A DNA stretch of 64,000 nt from Prevotella sp. (GTDB lineage Bacteria; Bacteroidota; Bacteroidia; Bacteroidales; Bacteroidaceae), in NCBI GenBank assembly GCA_017934525.1, contig JAGBJJ010000011.1, positions 46,449 to 110,448 on the forward strand, read 5' to 3'. Every line of letters starts with the position of its first letter. The first letter of the stretch is position 1. This document shows positions 26,990-34,423 of this stretch, piece after piece. Position numbers and translations under genes: made by a program. A model generated the notes under the pieces. That model searched no databases. It was not told where the DNA came from and saw only the letters and a list, made by a program, of their open reading frames with translations.

Positions 26990-27090
26990 AGCCGCGGCAG
27001 CGTGAATAAATGAAACAGCCCCATGGCATAACCACATTATCAAGCTACAACGCGATAACGAAACAACAAAAAGCACCAAAACGAAACCAC

Positions 27091-27813
27091 ATGGCAAACA
27101 TACCCACCCCACACATCGGAGCCCAATACGGCGAGATTGCCGACACCGTCATCATGGCGGGCGACCCGCTGCGTGCCAAATTCATGGCCGAACATTTCCT
27201 TACGGAAGCTAAAGAGTTCAACCACGTGCGCGGCATGCTGGGCTACACCGGCTACCATCAGGGCCACCGCATCAGCGTGATGGGCCACGGCATGGGCATA
27301 CCCTCGATAGCCATCTACACCTACGAGCTCTACAACTTCTATGGTGTGAAGACCATCATCCGCGTTGGCTCCACCGGCTCGCTCCGCGAAGACCTCCACA
27401 TCGGCGACCTCGTCATCGCGCAGGGGGCCTGCACCGACTCTAACTATGCGGCCCACTTCGAACTGCCGGGCACCTATGCGCCCATCGCCGACTTCAGCCT
27501 GCTGGCTCATGCCGTGGAGGCCTGCGAGCGGCTGGGCTACCGCTACAAGGTGGGCAACGTGCTGTCGTCAGACGTATTCTACGCTGAAGACAAGCACTAC
27601 GACCGCTGGATCAACATGGGCGTGCTGGCCGTCGAGATGGAGGCTGCCGCGCTCTACATGAACGCCGCCCGCGCCGGCAAGCGCGCCCTGATGATCGGCA
27701 CCGTCTCCGACCACATCATCACCGGCGAGGAGACTACGGCCGAAGAGCGACAGACCACTTTCACCAAGATGATGGATGTGGCGTTTGACATAGCGCTCGC
27801 AAGTGAGAAATGA
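27091..27813 (+). CDS. deoD: Purine nucleoside phosphorylase, DeoD type
   Basis: Phosphorolysis of purine (deoxy)nucleosides to base plus (deoxy)ribose-1-phosphate. I chose the ATG at 27091, giving the family N-terminus ANIPTPHIGAQYGEIADTVIMAGDPLRAK; an upstream in-frame ATG at 27010 adds 27 low-quality residues. The 240-residue length is typical of hexameric DeoD. Visible motifs are GHGMGIPS, RVGSTGSL, VEMEAAALY and TVSDHIITGEET, with the active-site Asp. It lies 34 bp before the M18 peptidase gene and close to two deoxynucleoside kinases, forming a purine salvage group. Confidence 0.96.
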   Translation: MANIPTPHIGAQYGEIADTVIMAGDPLRAKFMAEHFLTEAKEFNHVRGMLGYTGYHQGHRISVMGHGMGIPSIAIYTYELYNFYGVKTIIRVGSTGSLREDLHIGDLVIAQGACTDSNYAAHFELPGTYAPIADFSLLAHAVEACERLGYRYKVGNVLSSDVFYAEDKHYDRWINMGVLAVEMEAAALYMNAARAGKRALMIGTVSDHIITGEETTAEERQTTFTKMMDVAFDIALASEK

Positions 27814-27847
27814 AAGAAAGCATCTAATAGCATAACAAAAGAAATAT

Positions 27848-29131
27848 ATGATTCACCGACTACTGGATTTCCTCAACGCGTCGCCAGTAAACTTCCTGGC
27901 TGCGAAAAACATTTGTGACGAGCTGGAGAAGGCAGGCTTCTGCCGCCTCGACCCGCGCCGGCCTCTGCCCGCCATCAAGGCCGGCGACAAACTCTACGTC
28001 ACGAAAAACGATTCCTCGGTCTACGCCTTCCACATCGGAACCACGCCGCTGGCCGACGCAGGCTTCCGCATGATCTGCGCCCACTGCGACTCGCCCACCT
28101 TCCGCATCAAACCCAACGCCGAGATGCTCTGCGAGGGCGGCCTCGTCAAGCTGAATACCGAGGTGTACGGCGGCCCCATCATGTCTACGTGGTTCGACCG
28201 CCCGCTGACCATTGCCGGACGCGTCATCGTCAGGGGCAGCGATGCCCTCAACCCGCAGACGCTGCTGCTCCACGTGAAGCGGCCGCTGCTGCAAATCAGC
28301 AATCTGGCCATCCACTTCAACCGCCAGGTGAACGATGGTGTGGCACTGAGCAAGCAGAAAGACGTGCTGCCCCTGCTGGGCATCATCACCAACCAGCTGG
28401 AGGCCGGCAACCTGCTGATGAACACCATCTGCCAGCAACTGGGTGTGAAGCCCGCCGACGTGCTCGACTTCGACCTCTATCTGGCTGACGCCACGCCTTC
28501 GTGCACTTTCGGCGTACACGATGAGTTCATTTCCTCCGGCCGCCTCGACGACCTCTCGATGTGCTTCGCCGGACTGGAGGCCATGCTGGCTGCGCCGACC
28601 ACCGAGGCCACCAAGGTGCTGGCCATCTTCGACAACGAGGAGACGGGCTCGCAGACCAAGCAGGGCGCAGGCAGCCCCTTCCTGGCATCGATGCTGAAGC
28701 GCATCGCCCTGGCGCAAAGCGGCAGCGAGGAGGCTTTCTATCAGGCTGTGGAGCGGGGCTTCATGATTTCGGCCGACAACGCCCACGCCTGGCACCCCAA
28801 CTACAACGAGAAATACGACCCGACGAACCATCCCGTGCTGGGCGGCGGGCCTGTCATCAAGTTCAACGCCGCTCAGAAGTATGCCAGCGACGCCGCCTCG
28901 GCAGCCGTCTTTGCTGAGCTCTGCCGCGAGGCCGGTGTGCCCTGCCAGCGTTTTGTCAACCACAGCGACGTGGCTGGCGGCAGCACCCTGGGCAACATCC
29001 TGGCCGGGTCGATACCTCTGCGTGGCGTCGACATGGGCAACGCCATCCTGGCTATGCACAGCTGCAGGGAGACTGGCAGCGTGGCCGACCACGACTACTG
29101 CGTCAAGGTGTTCACCCACTTCTTCAGCTAA
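27848..29131 (+). CDS. apeB: M18-family zinc aminopeptidase
   Basis: Cytosolic dodecameric aminopeptidase that prefers acidic or neutral N-terminal residues (family knowledge). It has 427 residues, a usual length. Zinc-site motifs in order: AHCDSPTFRIKPN (His/Asp), GRLDDLSMCFAGLEAM, IFDNEETGSQTKQGAGS (catalytic Glu-Glu), ISADNAHAWHPNYNEKYDPTNHP and HSDVAGGSTLGNI (final His). Same strand as deoD, 34 bp apart, probably cotranscribed. The transcript ends at the hairpin at 29295-29341. Confidence 0.93.
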   Translation: MIHRLLDFLNASPVNFLAAKNICDELEKAGFCRLDPRRPLPAIKAGDKLYVTKNDSSVYAFHIGTTPLADAGFRMICAHCDSPTFRIKPNAEMLCEGGLVKLNTEVYGGPIMSTWFDRPLTIAGRVIVRGSDALNPQTLLLHVKRPLLQISNLAIHFNRQVNDGVALSKQKDVLPLLGIITNQLEAGNLLMNTICQQLGVKPADVLDFDLYLADATPSCTFGVHDEFISSGRLDDLSMCFAGLEAMLAAPTTEATKVLAIFDNEETGSQTKQGAGSPFLASMLKRIALAQSGSEEAFYQAVERGFMISADNAHAWHPNYNEKYDPTNHPVLGGGPVIKFNAAQKYASDAASAAVFAELCREAGVPCQRFVNHSDVAGGSTLGNILAGSIPLRGVDMGNAILAMHSCRETGSVADHDYCVKVFTHFFS

Positions 29132-29282
29132 TCGCTTTTCACAAGCAGGCAGAAGCGTCGGAGACTATCGGGCGCAGCCGTTTCCCCTTGCAATAAGAGG
29201 AGCGGCTGCGCCCTGCCATACGGTGGTGACGTGGAAAATATCCTGCATTTTAGCTAAGAAACCAAGCGGGCGGGGAGAAATA

Positions 29283-29341
29283 CTGGCCGTTATTAAACAA
29301 ATTTTGGCCGGAATCGACATGATTCCGGCCAAAATTTGTTT
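29283..29341. terminator. 21-bp perfect hairpin with ATTCCGGCC core, REP-like, between convergent genes
   Basis: 29295-29315 pairs perfectly with 29321-29341 (21 bp, loop GACAT). The arms carry ATTCCGGCCAAAATT, also at 13691-13705. A flanking CTGGCCGTTATT (29283-29294) resembles 50502-50513. The 3' arm ends in a U-rich stretch on both strands, so it can terminate both the apeB and kinase transcripts. A long perfect stem and shared core suggest a dispersed palindromic family. Confidence 0.7.
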
Positions 29342-29369
29342 CAGCACCTATGGCGCGGCAAGACAAGAG

Positions 29370-29990
29370 TCACTCCATGGGGAACAAACCATAGAGCTTT
29401 GCGTCAATCATGTCAGTCACCTGCTTGAAGTGCTCAGGATTGTCGCCAAACTTGCAGTGGTCGCCGTCGATGACGATGAGCTGGCCCTTGTAGCCCTCAA
29501 TCCACTCTTCGTACCGGCGGCTCAGGCCCTCCAAGTAGTCCAGTCGCATGGTTTGCTCATACTCGCGGCCGCGCTTCTGAATCTGGGCCACCAGCGTGGG
29601 GATGCTCGAACGGATGTAGATCATGAGGTCGGGCAGGCGCACGAGCGACATCATCAGGTCGAAGAGGTCCCGGTAGTTGGCAAAGTCGCGGTCGCTCATC
29701 ATGCCCTGCCCATGCAGGTTGGGGGCGAAGATGCAGGCATCCTCGAAGATGGTGCGGTCCTGGATGATGGTGTCGGTCGATTTGGAAATCTCTACCACTT
29801 CCTTGAAACGCTTGTTGAGAAAATAGATCTGAAGATTAAACGACCACCGCTGCATGTCGGCATAGAAATCGGCCAAGTAGGGATTGTTGTCGACGGGTTC
29901 GAAGCGTGGCGTCCATCCATAGCGATGAGCCAGCATCTTGGTGAGGGTGGTCTTGCCACTGCCTATATTTCCTGCTACTGCGATGTGCAT
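29370..29990 (-). CDS. Deoxynucleoside kinase (second of tandem pair)
   Basis: Phosphorylates deoxynucleosides for salvage. I chose the ATG at 29990 (206 residues), giving HIAVAGNIGSGKTTLTKML with the P-loop; an in-frame ATG at 30041 would add 17 residues. Other motifs: EPVDNNPYLADFY, the DRTIFEDACIF motif (ERS-like) and a RGREYEQTMRLDYLEGL lid arginine region. It is clearly a paralogue of the gene just upstream (30056-30673). Tandem dNK pairs in lactobacilli form a dAK/dGK heterodimer; the same arrangement here is inference. Next to deoD, so purine substrates are likely. Confidence 0.9.
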   Translation of the reverse strand: MHIAVAGNIGSGKTTLTKMLAHRYGWTPRFEPVDNNPYLADFYADMQRWSFNLQIYFLNKRFKEVVEISKSTDTIIQDRTIFEDACIFAPNLHGQGMMSDRDFANYRDLFDLMMSLVRLPDLMIYIRSSIPTLVAQIQKRGREYEQTMRLDYLEGLSRRYEEWIEGYKGQLIVIDGDHCKFGDNPEHFKQVTDMIDAKLYGLFPME

Positions 29991-30055
29991 ATCTTGAATT
30001 TTAAATAATGGTTGCTCAGTGTTGAATCTCTGTTCTGCCAACGAAGAACCACGGG

Positions 30056-30673
30056 CTACGGAAACAGTCCGAAGAGCGTCTGGTCGATACGGTCTACGAT
30101 CTTGGCAAAGTCGCGTGGATTGTTCTGAAAGTCGAGCGTGTCTTTCTCAACCACCATCACGCGGCCCTTATACCTCTTATATATAAAGTCATCGTAGCGC
30201 ATGTTCAGGTTTTCCAGATACTCCAACTTCATCGTCTGCTCATAGTCGCGCCCGCGCCTCTGTATGTTGCCCACCAGATGGGGCACCGAGGCGCGCAGGT
30301 AAATCATCAAGTCGGGATACTTCACCACGCTCATCATCTGCTCAAACAGCTCCATGTAGGTGGTGTAGTCGCGGTCGGAGAGGTGGCCCATCTCCTTGTT
30401 GTTGCGCATAAACACATACACCCCCTCGAAGATGCTGCGGTCTTGCACGATGGTATGGTCGGCCTGGGCGATGGCCAGCAGGTCGCGGAAGCGCTCTTTC
30501 AGGAAGTACACCTCCAGATTGAACGACCATCGGCGGATATCGCGATAGTAGTCTTCAAGATACGGGTTGTGGTCTACTGCCTCGTAGCGGGCCTCCCAGC
30601 CATAGTGGCGGGCCAGCATGCGCGTCAGTGTCGACTTGCCGCTTCCTATGTTACCTGCAATGGCTATGTGCAT
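30056..30673 (-). CDS. Deoxynucleoside kinase (first of tandem pair)
   Basis: 205 residues from the ATG at 30673 (HIAIAGNIGSGKSTLTRML); an in-frame start at 30793 would cross the promoter and add 40 unrelated residues. The P-loop GNIGSGKS, EAVDHNPYLEDYY, DRSIFEGVYVF and RGRDYEQTMKLEYLENL match the dNK family. It differs from its neighbour in P-loop Ser versus Thr and in the substrate-site region, consistent with a split in base specificity. A -7 element lies 20 bp upstream; the two kinases are 65 bp apart on one transcript. Confidence 0.9.
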   Translation of the reverse strand: MHIAIAGNIGSGKSTLTRMLARHYGWEARYEAVDHNPYLEDYYRDIRRWSFNLEVYFLKERFRDLLAIAQADHTIVQDRSIFEGVYVFMRNNKEMGHLSDRDYTTYMELFEQMMSVVKYPDLMIYLRASVPHLVGNIQRRGRDYEQTMKLEYLENLNMRYDDFIYKRYKGRVMVVEKDTLDFQNNPRDFAKIVDRIDQTLFGLFP

Positions 30674-30692
30674 GTTTTTTTTTATTATGTGT

Positions 30693-30701
30693 GCAAAATT
30701 A
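30693..30701 (-). promoter_or_regulatory. -7 element for the kinase pair
   Basis: Reverse strand reads TAATTTTGC; about 20 bp to the ATG. No clean -33. Confidence 0.55.
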
Positions 30702-30744
30702 CAGAAAAATATTGGAAAAACGATGATTGCTCGATTATTTTTTG

Positions 30745-30753
30745 TAATTTTGC
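30745..30753 (+). promoter_or_regulatory. -7 element for the small lipoprotein gene
   Basis: TAATTTTGC in the divergent gap, 21 bp before the ATG at 30775. No TTTG at the expected distance. Confidence 0.55.
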
Positions 30754-30774
30754 GCCAAGAAAGAAGAAAAAAAC

Positions 30775-31317
30775 ATGAAGAAGGTATTAGCATTCATCGT
30801 AGCGGCCCTGATGGCCGGGTGCGCACAGAACCAGAACAAAGAGGCTGCCCAGCTCAGCCAGTATAGCGTGGAGCAGCTGGACGACAGCGAAGAGATAACG
30901 CCCATCGACACCATGGAGGTGCGCCGGCGCGTGGCGGAGATCTACGATGAGGTGTTTGCCCTCTACAACAAGAGCGACGAGGTGGCCGACGGGGCGCTGC
31001 AGATGTTCAACGACATGTTTCTCTCGCGAGAATTCCGCAGCCTCGACTCCACGCTCAGCGCCCGCCAGGCCAGCGAGGTGTATCCTGACTACGACCACTG
31101 GATTCAGGGGCAGGACTGGCAAGACCTCTCCTACTCTATCGACACCATCAGCACGCTGCCCGGCAGCCGGGCCATGGTGCAGCTGAGTATTGTGAACTTC
31201 GGGCAGCCGCAGGCTCTGCAGCTCATCATGGTGAAGGACGACAGCCTGTGGATGATTGACGACTTCGTGACGGAGTTCTCCGAGAAGCAGGTCGTGAAGG
31301 AACTGCTTGAGAAATAA
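30775..31317 (+). CDS. Small lipoprotein, DUF3828-like
   Basis: A 180-residue lipoprotein: KKVLAFIVAALMAGC with Cys16 as the lipidated residue. The body is acidic and alpha/beta, ending in LIMVKDDSLWMIDDFVTEF, which resembles the end of DUF3828/NTF2-like periplasmic domains (a strand pair followed by W-x-I-D-D-F). Function unknown. It has its own promoter at 30745 and terminator at 31321. Confidence 0.75.
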   Translation: MKKVLAFIVAALMAGCAQNQNKEAAQLSQYSVEQLDDSEEITPIDTMEVRRRVAEIYDEVFALYNKSDEVADGALQMFNDMFLSREFRSLDSTLSARQASEVYPDYDHWIQGQDWQDLSYSIDTISTLPGSRAMVQLSIVNFGQPQALQLIMVKDDSLWMIDDFVTEFSEKQVVKELLEK

Positions 31318-31320
31318 GAC

Positions 31321-31347
31321 CGTCAGGCAGCAGGCTGCTGCCTGACG
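31321..31347 (+). terminator. Terminator after the small lipoprotein gene
   Basis: CGTCAGGCAGCA (31321-31332) pairs perfectly with TGCTGCCTGACG (31336-31347), loop GGC, with TTTT five bases after the stem. It begins 3 bp after the stop. Confidence 0.75.
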
Positions 31348-31421
31348 CCGGTTTTCCACAGAATGCGACAGGTAAAAAGATAAGTAAATAGCTATATTCT
31401 GTCCTCATCGCTTGTATAAAC

Positions 31422-31429
31422 TAAATTTG
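31422..31429 (+). promoter_or_regulatory. -7 element for sdaA
   Basis: TAAATTTG, 12 bp before the ATG at 31442; transcription from it would exclude the in-frame start at 31412. Confidence 0.5.
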
Positions 31430-31441
31430 AGCAGTTACTTT

Positions 31442-32623
31442 ATGAAATCACTGAAAGAATTATACAAGATTGGCAAAGGCCCGTCGAGCAGCCACACCAT
31501 GGGACCGCAGAAGGCCGCCCAGATGTATGCCGACCGCCATCCGGATGCCAAGAGCTTCCAGGTGACGCTCTATGGCAGTCTGGCGGCCACGGGGCGCGGC
31601 CACATGACCGATGTGGCCATCATCGACGTGCTCAACCGTGTGGCCCCGACCACCATTGAATGGCAGCCGCAGACGTTTCTGCCTTACCATCCCAACGGTA
31701 TGTGCTTCCGTGCCGACGCGAGCGACCCGTGGACGGTGTACAGCATAGGCGGCGGCGCCCTGTCGGAAGGCGAAGGCGTGATGGGCGAAGGCGACGCCAT
31801 CTACCCGATGACCACCCTGACCGACATCATGAACTGGTGTCGCGACAACGGGCGCACCTACTGGGAGTACGTCAAGGAATGCGAGCAACCCGACATCTGG
31901 GACTATCTGCACGAAGTGTGGCTCACGATGCAGAGGGCCGTGGAGCGCGGCCTCGATGCTGAGGGTGTGCTGCCCGGGCCGCTCGGTCTGCAGCGCAAAG
32001 CCACTACCTACTACGTGAAAGCCACGGGCTATAAGGCCAACCTACAGTCGCGCGGACTGGTCTACAGCTATGCCCTGGCCGTGAGCGAGGAGAACGCTTC
32101 GGGCGGCACCATCGTCACGGCGCCCACCTGCGGCTCGTGCGGCGTGCTGCCGGCCGTGCTCTATCATCTGTCGAAGAGCCACGGCTTCAGCGACCAGCGC
32201 ATCCTGCACGCACTGGCCACGGCCGGTCTGCTGGGCAACATCGTGAAGCACAACGCCTCTATCAGTGGCGCCGACGTGGGCTGTCAGGGTGAGGTGGGCG
32301 TGGCCTGCGCCATGGCATCGGCGGCGGCCTGCCAGCTCTTTGGCGGCAGTCCGGCACAGATAGAATATGCGGCCGAGATGGGGCTGGAGCACCATCTCGG
32401 CATGACGTGCGACCCCATCTGCGGTCTGGTGCAGATTCCCTGCATCGAGCGCAACGCCTTTGCCGCTTGTCGGGCGCTCGACTCCAATCTCTATGCCGCC
32501 TTCAGCGACGGCCATCACCGCGTCAGCTTCGACCGTGTGGTCGAAGTGATGCGCCAGACGGGGCACGACATTCCTTCGCTCTACAAGGAGACCAGCGAAG
32601 GCGGACTGGCCAGGGGGCTCTGA
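31442..32623 (+). CDS. sdaA: L-serine ammonia-lyase (iron-sulfur type)
   Basis: Deaminates L-serine to pyruvate using a 4Fe-4S cluster. The ATG at 31442 opens KSLKELYKIGKGPSSSHTMGPQKAA, the conserved serine-binding SSSHTMGP motif; the single chain holds beta and alpha domains in 393 residues. Cluster-region cysteines: PTCGSCG with Cys230 and Cys233, and CDPICGLVQIPC with Cys323, Cys327 and Cys334. NASISGADVGCQGEVGVACAMASAAA is the conserved alpha-domain block. It stands alone with its own -7 element. Confidence 0.94.
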   Translation: MKSLKELYKIGKGPSSSHTMGPQKAAQMYADRHPDAKSFQVTLYGSLAATGRGHMTDVAIIDVLNRVAPTTIEWQPQTFLPYHPNGMCFRADASDPWTVYSIGGGALSEGEGVMGEGDAIYPMTTLTDIMNWCRDNGRTYWEYVKECEQPDIWDYLHEVWLTMQRAVERGLDAEGVLPGPLGLQRKATTYYVKATGYKANLQSRGLVYSYALAVSEENASGGTIVTAPTCGSCGVLPAVLYHLSKSHGFSDQRILHALATAGLLGNIVKHNASISGADVGCQGEVGVACAMASAAACQLFGGSPAQIEYAAEMGLEHHLGMTCDPICGLVQIPCIERNAFAACRALDSNLYAAFSDGHHRVSFDRVVEVMRQTGHDIPSLYKETSEGGLARGL

Positions 32624-32635
32624 CATGACATAAAA

Positions 32636-32667
32636 GGCAGCGGACATCTTCACAGATATCCGCTGCC
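32636..32667 (-). terminator. Terminator between sdaA and the small exported protein gene
   Basis: GGCAGCGGA (32636-32644) pairs with TCCGCTGCC (32659-32667). On the reverse strand it is followed by TTTTATG, so it best serves the leftward gene, but it lies only 13 bp after the sdaA stop. Confidence 0.65.
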
Positions 32668-32706
32668 AACGAGAAAGTATTAATGAAAATGTAATGATAA
32701 AACGCA

Positions 32707-33267
32707 TCACTCAGCAATCTGCGTGACAAACTCGTCCATATAGAGGGGCAGTTCTCTCACCTCTACCTGAAACTCGAGCTGATAGGGCTGTCTGCCGCGG
32801 CTGCGGTGATAGCAGCTGACGTAGTTTACCTGGTCGTCGGCCACAAGTGAGTAGGTCATCCGGTCGGTAGGTGCATCAAACCGTGCGCGATACACGTTCC
32901 AGCAACTGTACTCTATGCTATAGCTGTCTGGCTGCAGGGTGTAGTCCAGCCGGCGTGTGGGCACCCACCCGTCGTTCACCCAGTAGTAGGTGGTACGGCT
33001 CGTGAGTATGCCCTGACCATCGTAGTCGTAGGTATGCATCATCTTTGGCTGCAACGTCACGCTGCCCCTGCGCCCCGACGATTTTACATAGACATACATC
33101 GCCTTGAGCGTGTCGCCAGCGAAGTCGGCGTTGTAGGCCAGCTCACCGCTGTCGTCGCTTATCAGCTTGTGGTAGTTGTTGGCGGTTGTGCTCACTGTCA
33201 TCACCTGGGCCTGGGCCATTGTGGCCATGAGGCATGCTCCGAAGAGACTTAACAATAACTTTTTCAT
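32707..33267 (-). CDS. Small exported protein, DUF3836-like
   Basis: 186 residues with a signal peptide (KKLLLSLFGACLMATMAQAQ). The rest is beta-rich with YDYDGQGILTSRTTYYWVNDGWVPTRRLDYTL, a pattern of RHS-like Tyr-Asp turns seen in small secreted Bacteroidota proteins (DUF3836 type). Function unknown. A -7 element lies upstream at 33311; a terminator follows at 32636. Confidence 0.65.
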   Translation of the reverse strand: MKKLLLSLFGACLMATMAQAQVMTVSTTANNYHKLISDDSGELAYNADFAGDTLKAMYVYVKSSGRRGSVTLQPKMMHTYDYDGQGILTSRTTYYWVNDGWVPTRRLDYTLQPDSYSIEYSCWNVYRARFDAPTDRMTYSLVADDQVNYVSCYHRSRGRQPYQLEFQVEVRELPLYMDEFVTQIAE

Positions 33268-33310
33268 ACGTTTGTCTTCTTAAACTTAAATTGGTTTGTT
33301 GTTTTCTGCT

Positions 33311-33319
33311 GCAAAGTTA
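33311..33319 (-). promoter_or_regulatory. -7 element for the DUF3836-like gene
   Basis: Reverse strand reads TAACTTTGC, about 45 bp from the ATG. In the 306-bp divergent gap with coaW I see only this and the coaW -7 element. Confidence 0.55.
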
Positions 33320-33541
33320 TGGAGTTTTCTTCCGCCCTCCAAGAATTTATCCCTCGCCGGAGGACGTTTGTCTAAACATTAGACAGCTGAATGTCTAATT
33401 TTATTACACCCAAACTCTTCGGTCGTGACATAATCCTAAAAAAACAGAGGAAACACGCTCCCTCCCCTCTCTCAGACATCGTTGCATCACCGCAAAAAAC
33501 AAATAATTAGCCAAAATATCGCTAATGTGAGGGAAAATGTG

Positions 33542-33550
33542 TAACTTTGC
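33542..33550 (+). promoter_or_regulatory. -7 element for coaW
   Basis: TAACTTTGC, 23 bp before the ATG at 33574. It overlaps a possible TTG start at 33547, ruling that out as the translation start. Confidence 0.6.
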
Positions 33551-33573
33551 ACCCAAAACCATTAATCATACTT

Positions 33574-34401
33574 ATGGGAATCATTATTGGAATCGACGTG
33601 GGCATCTCTACCACGAAAATTGTAGGACTGCGCGACGGCAAGCCGTCGGCACCCATTCGTATCACCGCCGCCGACCCCATTACCTCGCTCTACGGGGCCT
33701 TTGGCAAGTATCTCCACGACAACAACATTCTTTTGGAAGAGGTAGAGCATGTCATGCTCACCGGCGTAGGTGCTGCCTATGTGAAGAACGACGTCTACGG
33801 GGTGAGAACCAGCCGCTGCGAAGAGTTCATGGCCGACGCCCTGGGAGCGCGCTTCGAGTCGCAGCTCGACCATGTCATCGTGGTATCGATGGGCACCGGC
33901 ACATCGTTCGTCATGGCCGACGGCAACAGTATCCGCCACATCGGAGGCATCGGCATCGGCGGCGGCACGCTGCAGGGGCTGTCGCGCATCATGCTCAACA
34001 CCAGCGACATCAAGCAGGTGGCAGCCCTGGCCATGCAGGGCGACATCAAGCATATCAACCTGCTCATAGGCGACATCTCGGCGCAGCCACTGCCGGGGCT
34101 GCCCATGGAGGCCACGGCGAGCATCTTCGCCCGCGCACAGAACGACGCGCCGAAGGAAGACATAGCCTGCGGCATCATCTCGATGGTGCTCCAGTCAATA
34201 GGCTCGGCCTCGGTGCTGGCCGCTCAGGGCACCGGCTGCCGCGACATGGTGCTCATTGGCAACCTGTCGCTGCTGCCCCAGTGTAAAGAGATATTCCCCG
34301 CCCTCGAGAAGCTCTACGGTGTGCGCTTCCACATACCGAAGTATTCGGAGTACTGCACCGCCATCGGGGCTGCATTGGCTTACAAGAAAGAGAATCTCTA
34401 A
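33574..34401 (+). CDS. coaW: Type II pantothenate kinase
   Basis: First step of coenzyme A synthesis: ATP-dependent phosphorylation of pantothenate. 275 residues from the ATG at 33574. The ASKHA fold shows GIIIGIDVGISTTKIVGL (phosphate 1 loop), VVSMGTGTSFVM (phosphate 2), GIGIGGGTLQGLS and the C-terminal YSEYCTAIGAALAY motif. It matches the type II group (staphylococcal CoaW and eukaryotic PanK) rather than CoaA or CoaX. The metalloprotease gene follows after 22 bp, perhaps on the same transcript. Confidence 0.9.
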   Translation: MGIIIGIDVGISTTKIVGLRDGKPSAPIRITAADPITSLYGAFGKYLHDNNILLEEVEHVMLTGVGAAYVKNDVYGVRTSRCEEFMADALGARFESQLDHVIVVSMGTGTSFVMADGNSIRHIGGIGIGGGTLQGLSRIMLNTSDIKQVAALAMQGDIKHINLLIGDISAQPLPGLPMEATASIFARAQNDAPKEDIACGIISMVLQSIGSASVLAAQGTGCRDMVLIGNLSLLPQCKEIFPALEKLYGVRFHIPKYSEYCTAIGAALAYKKENL

Positions 34402-34423
34402 CTTATAAAAATCACACGCTTAT

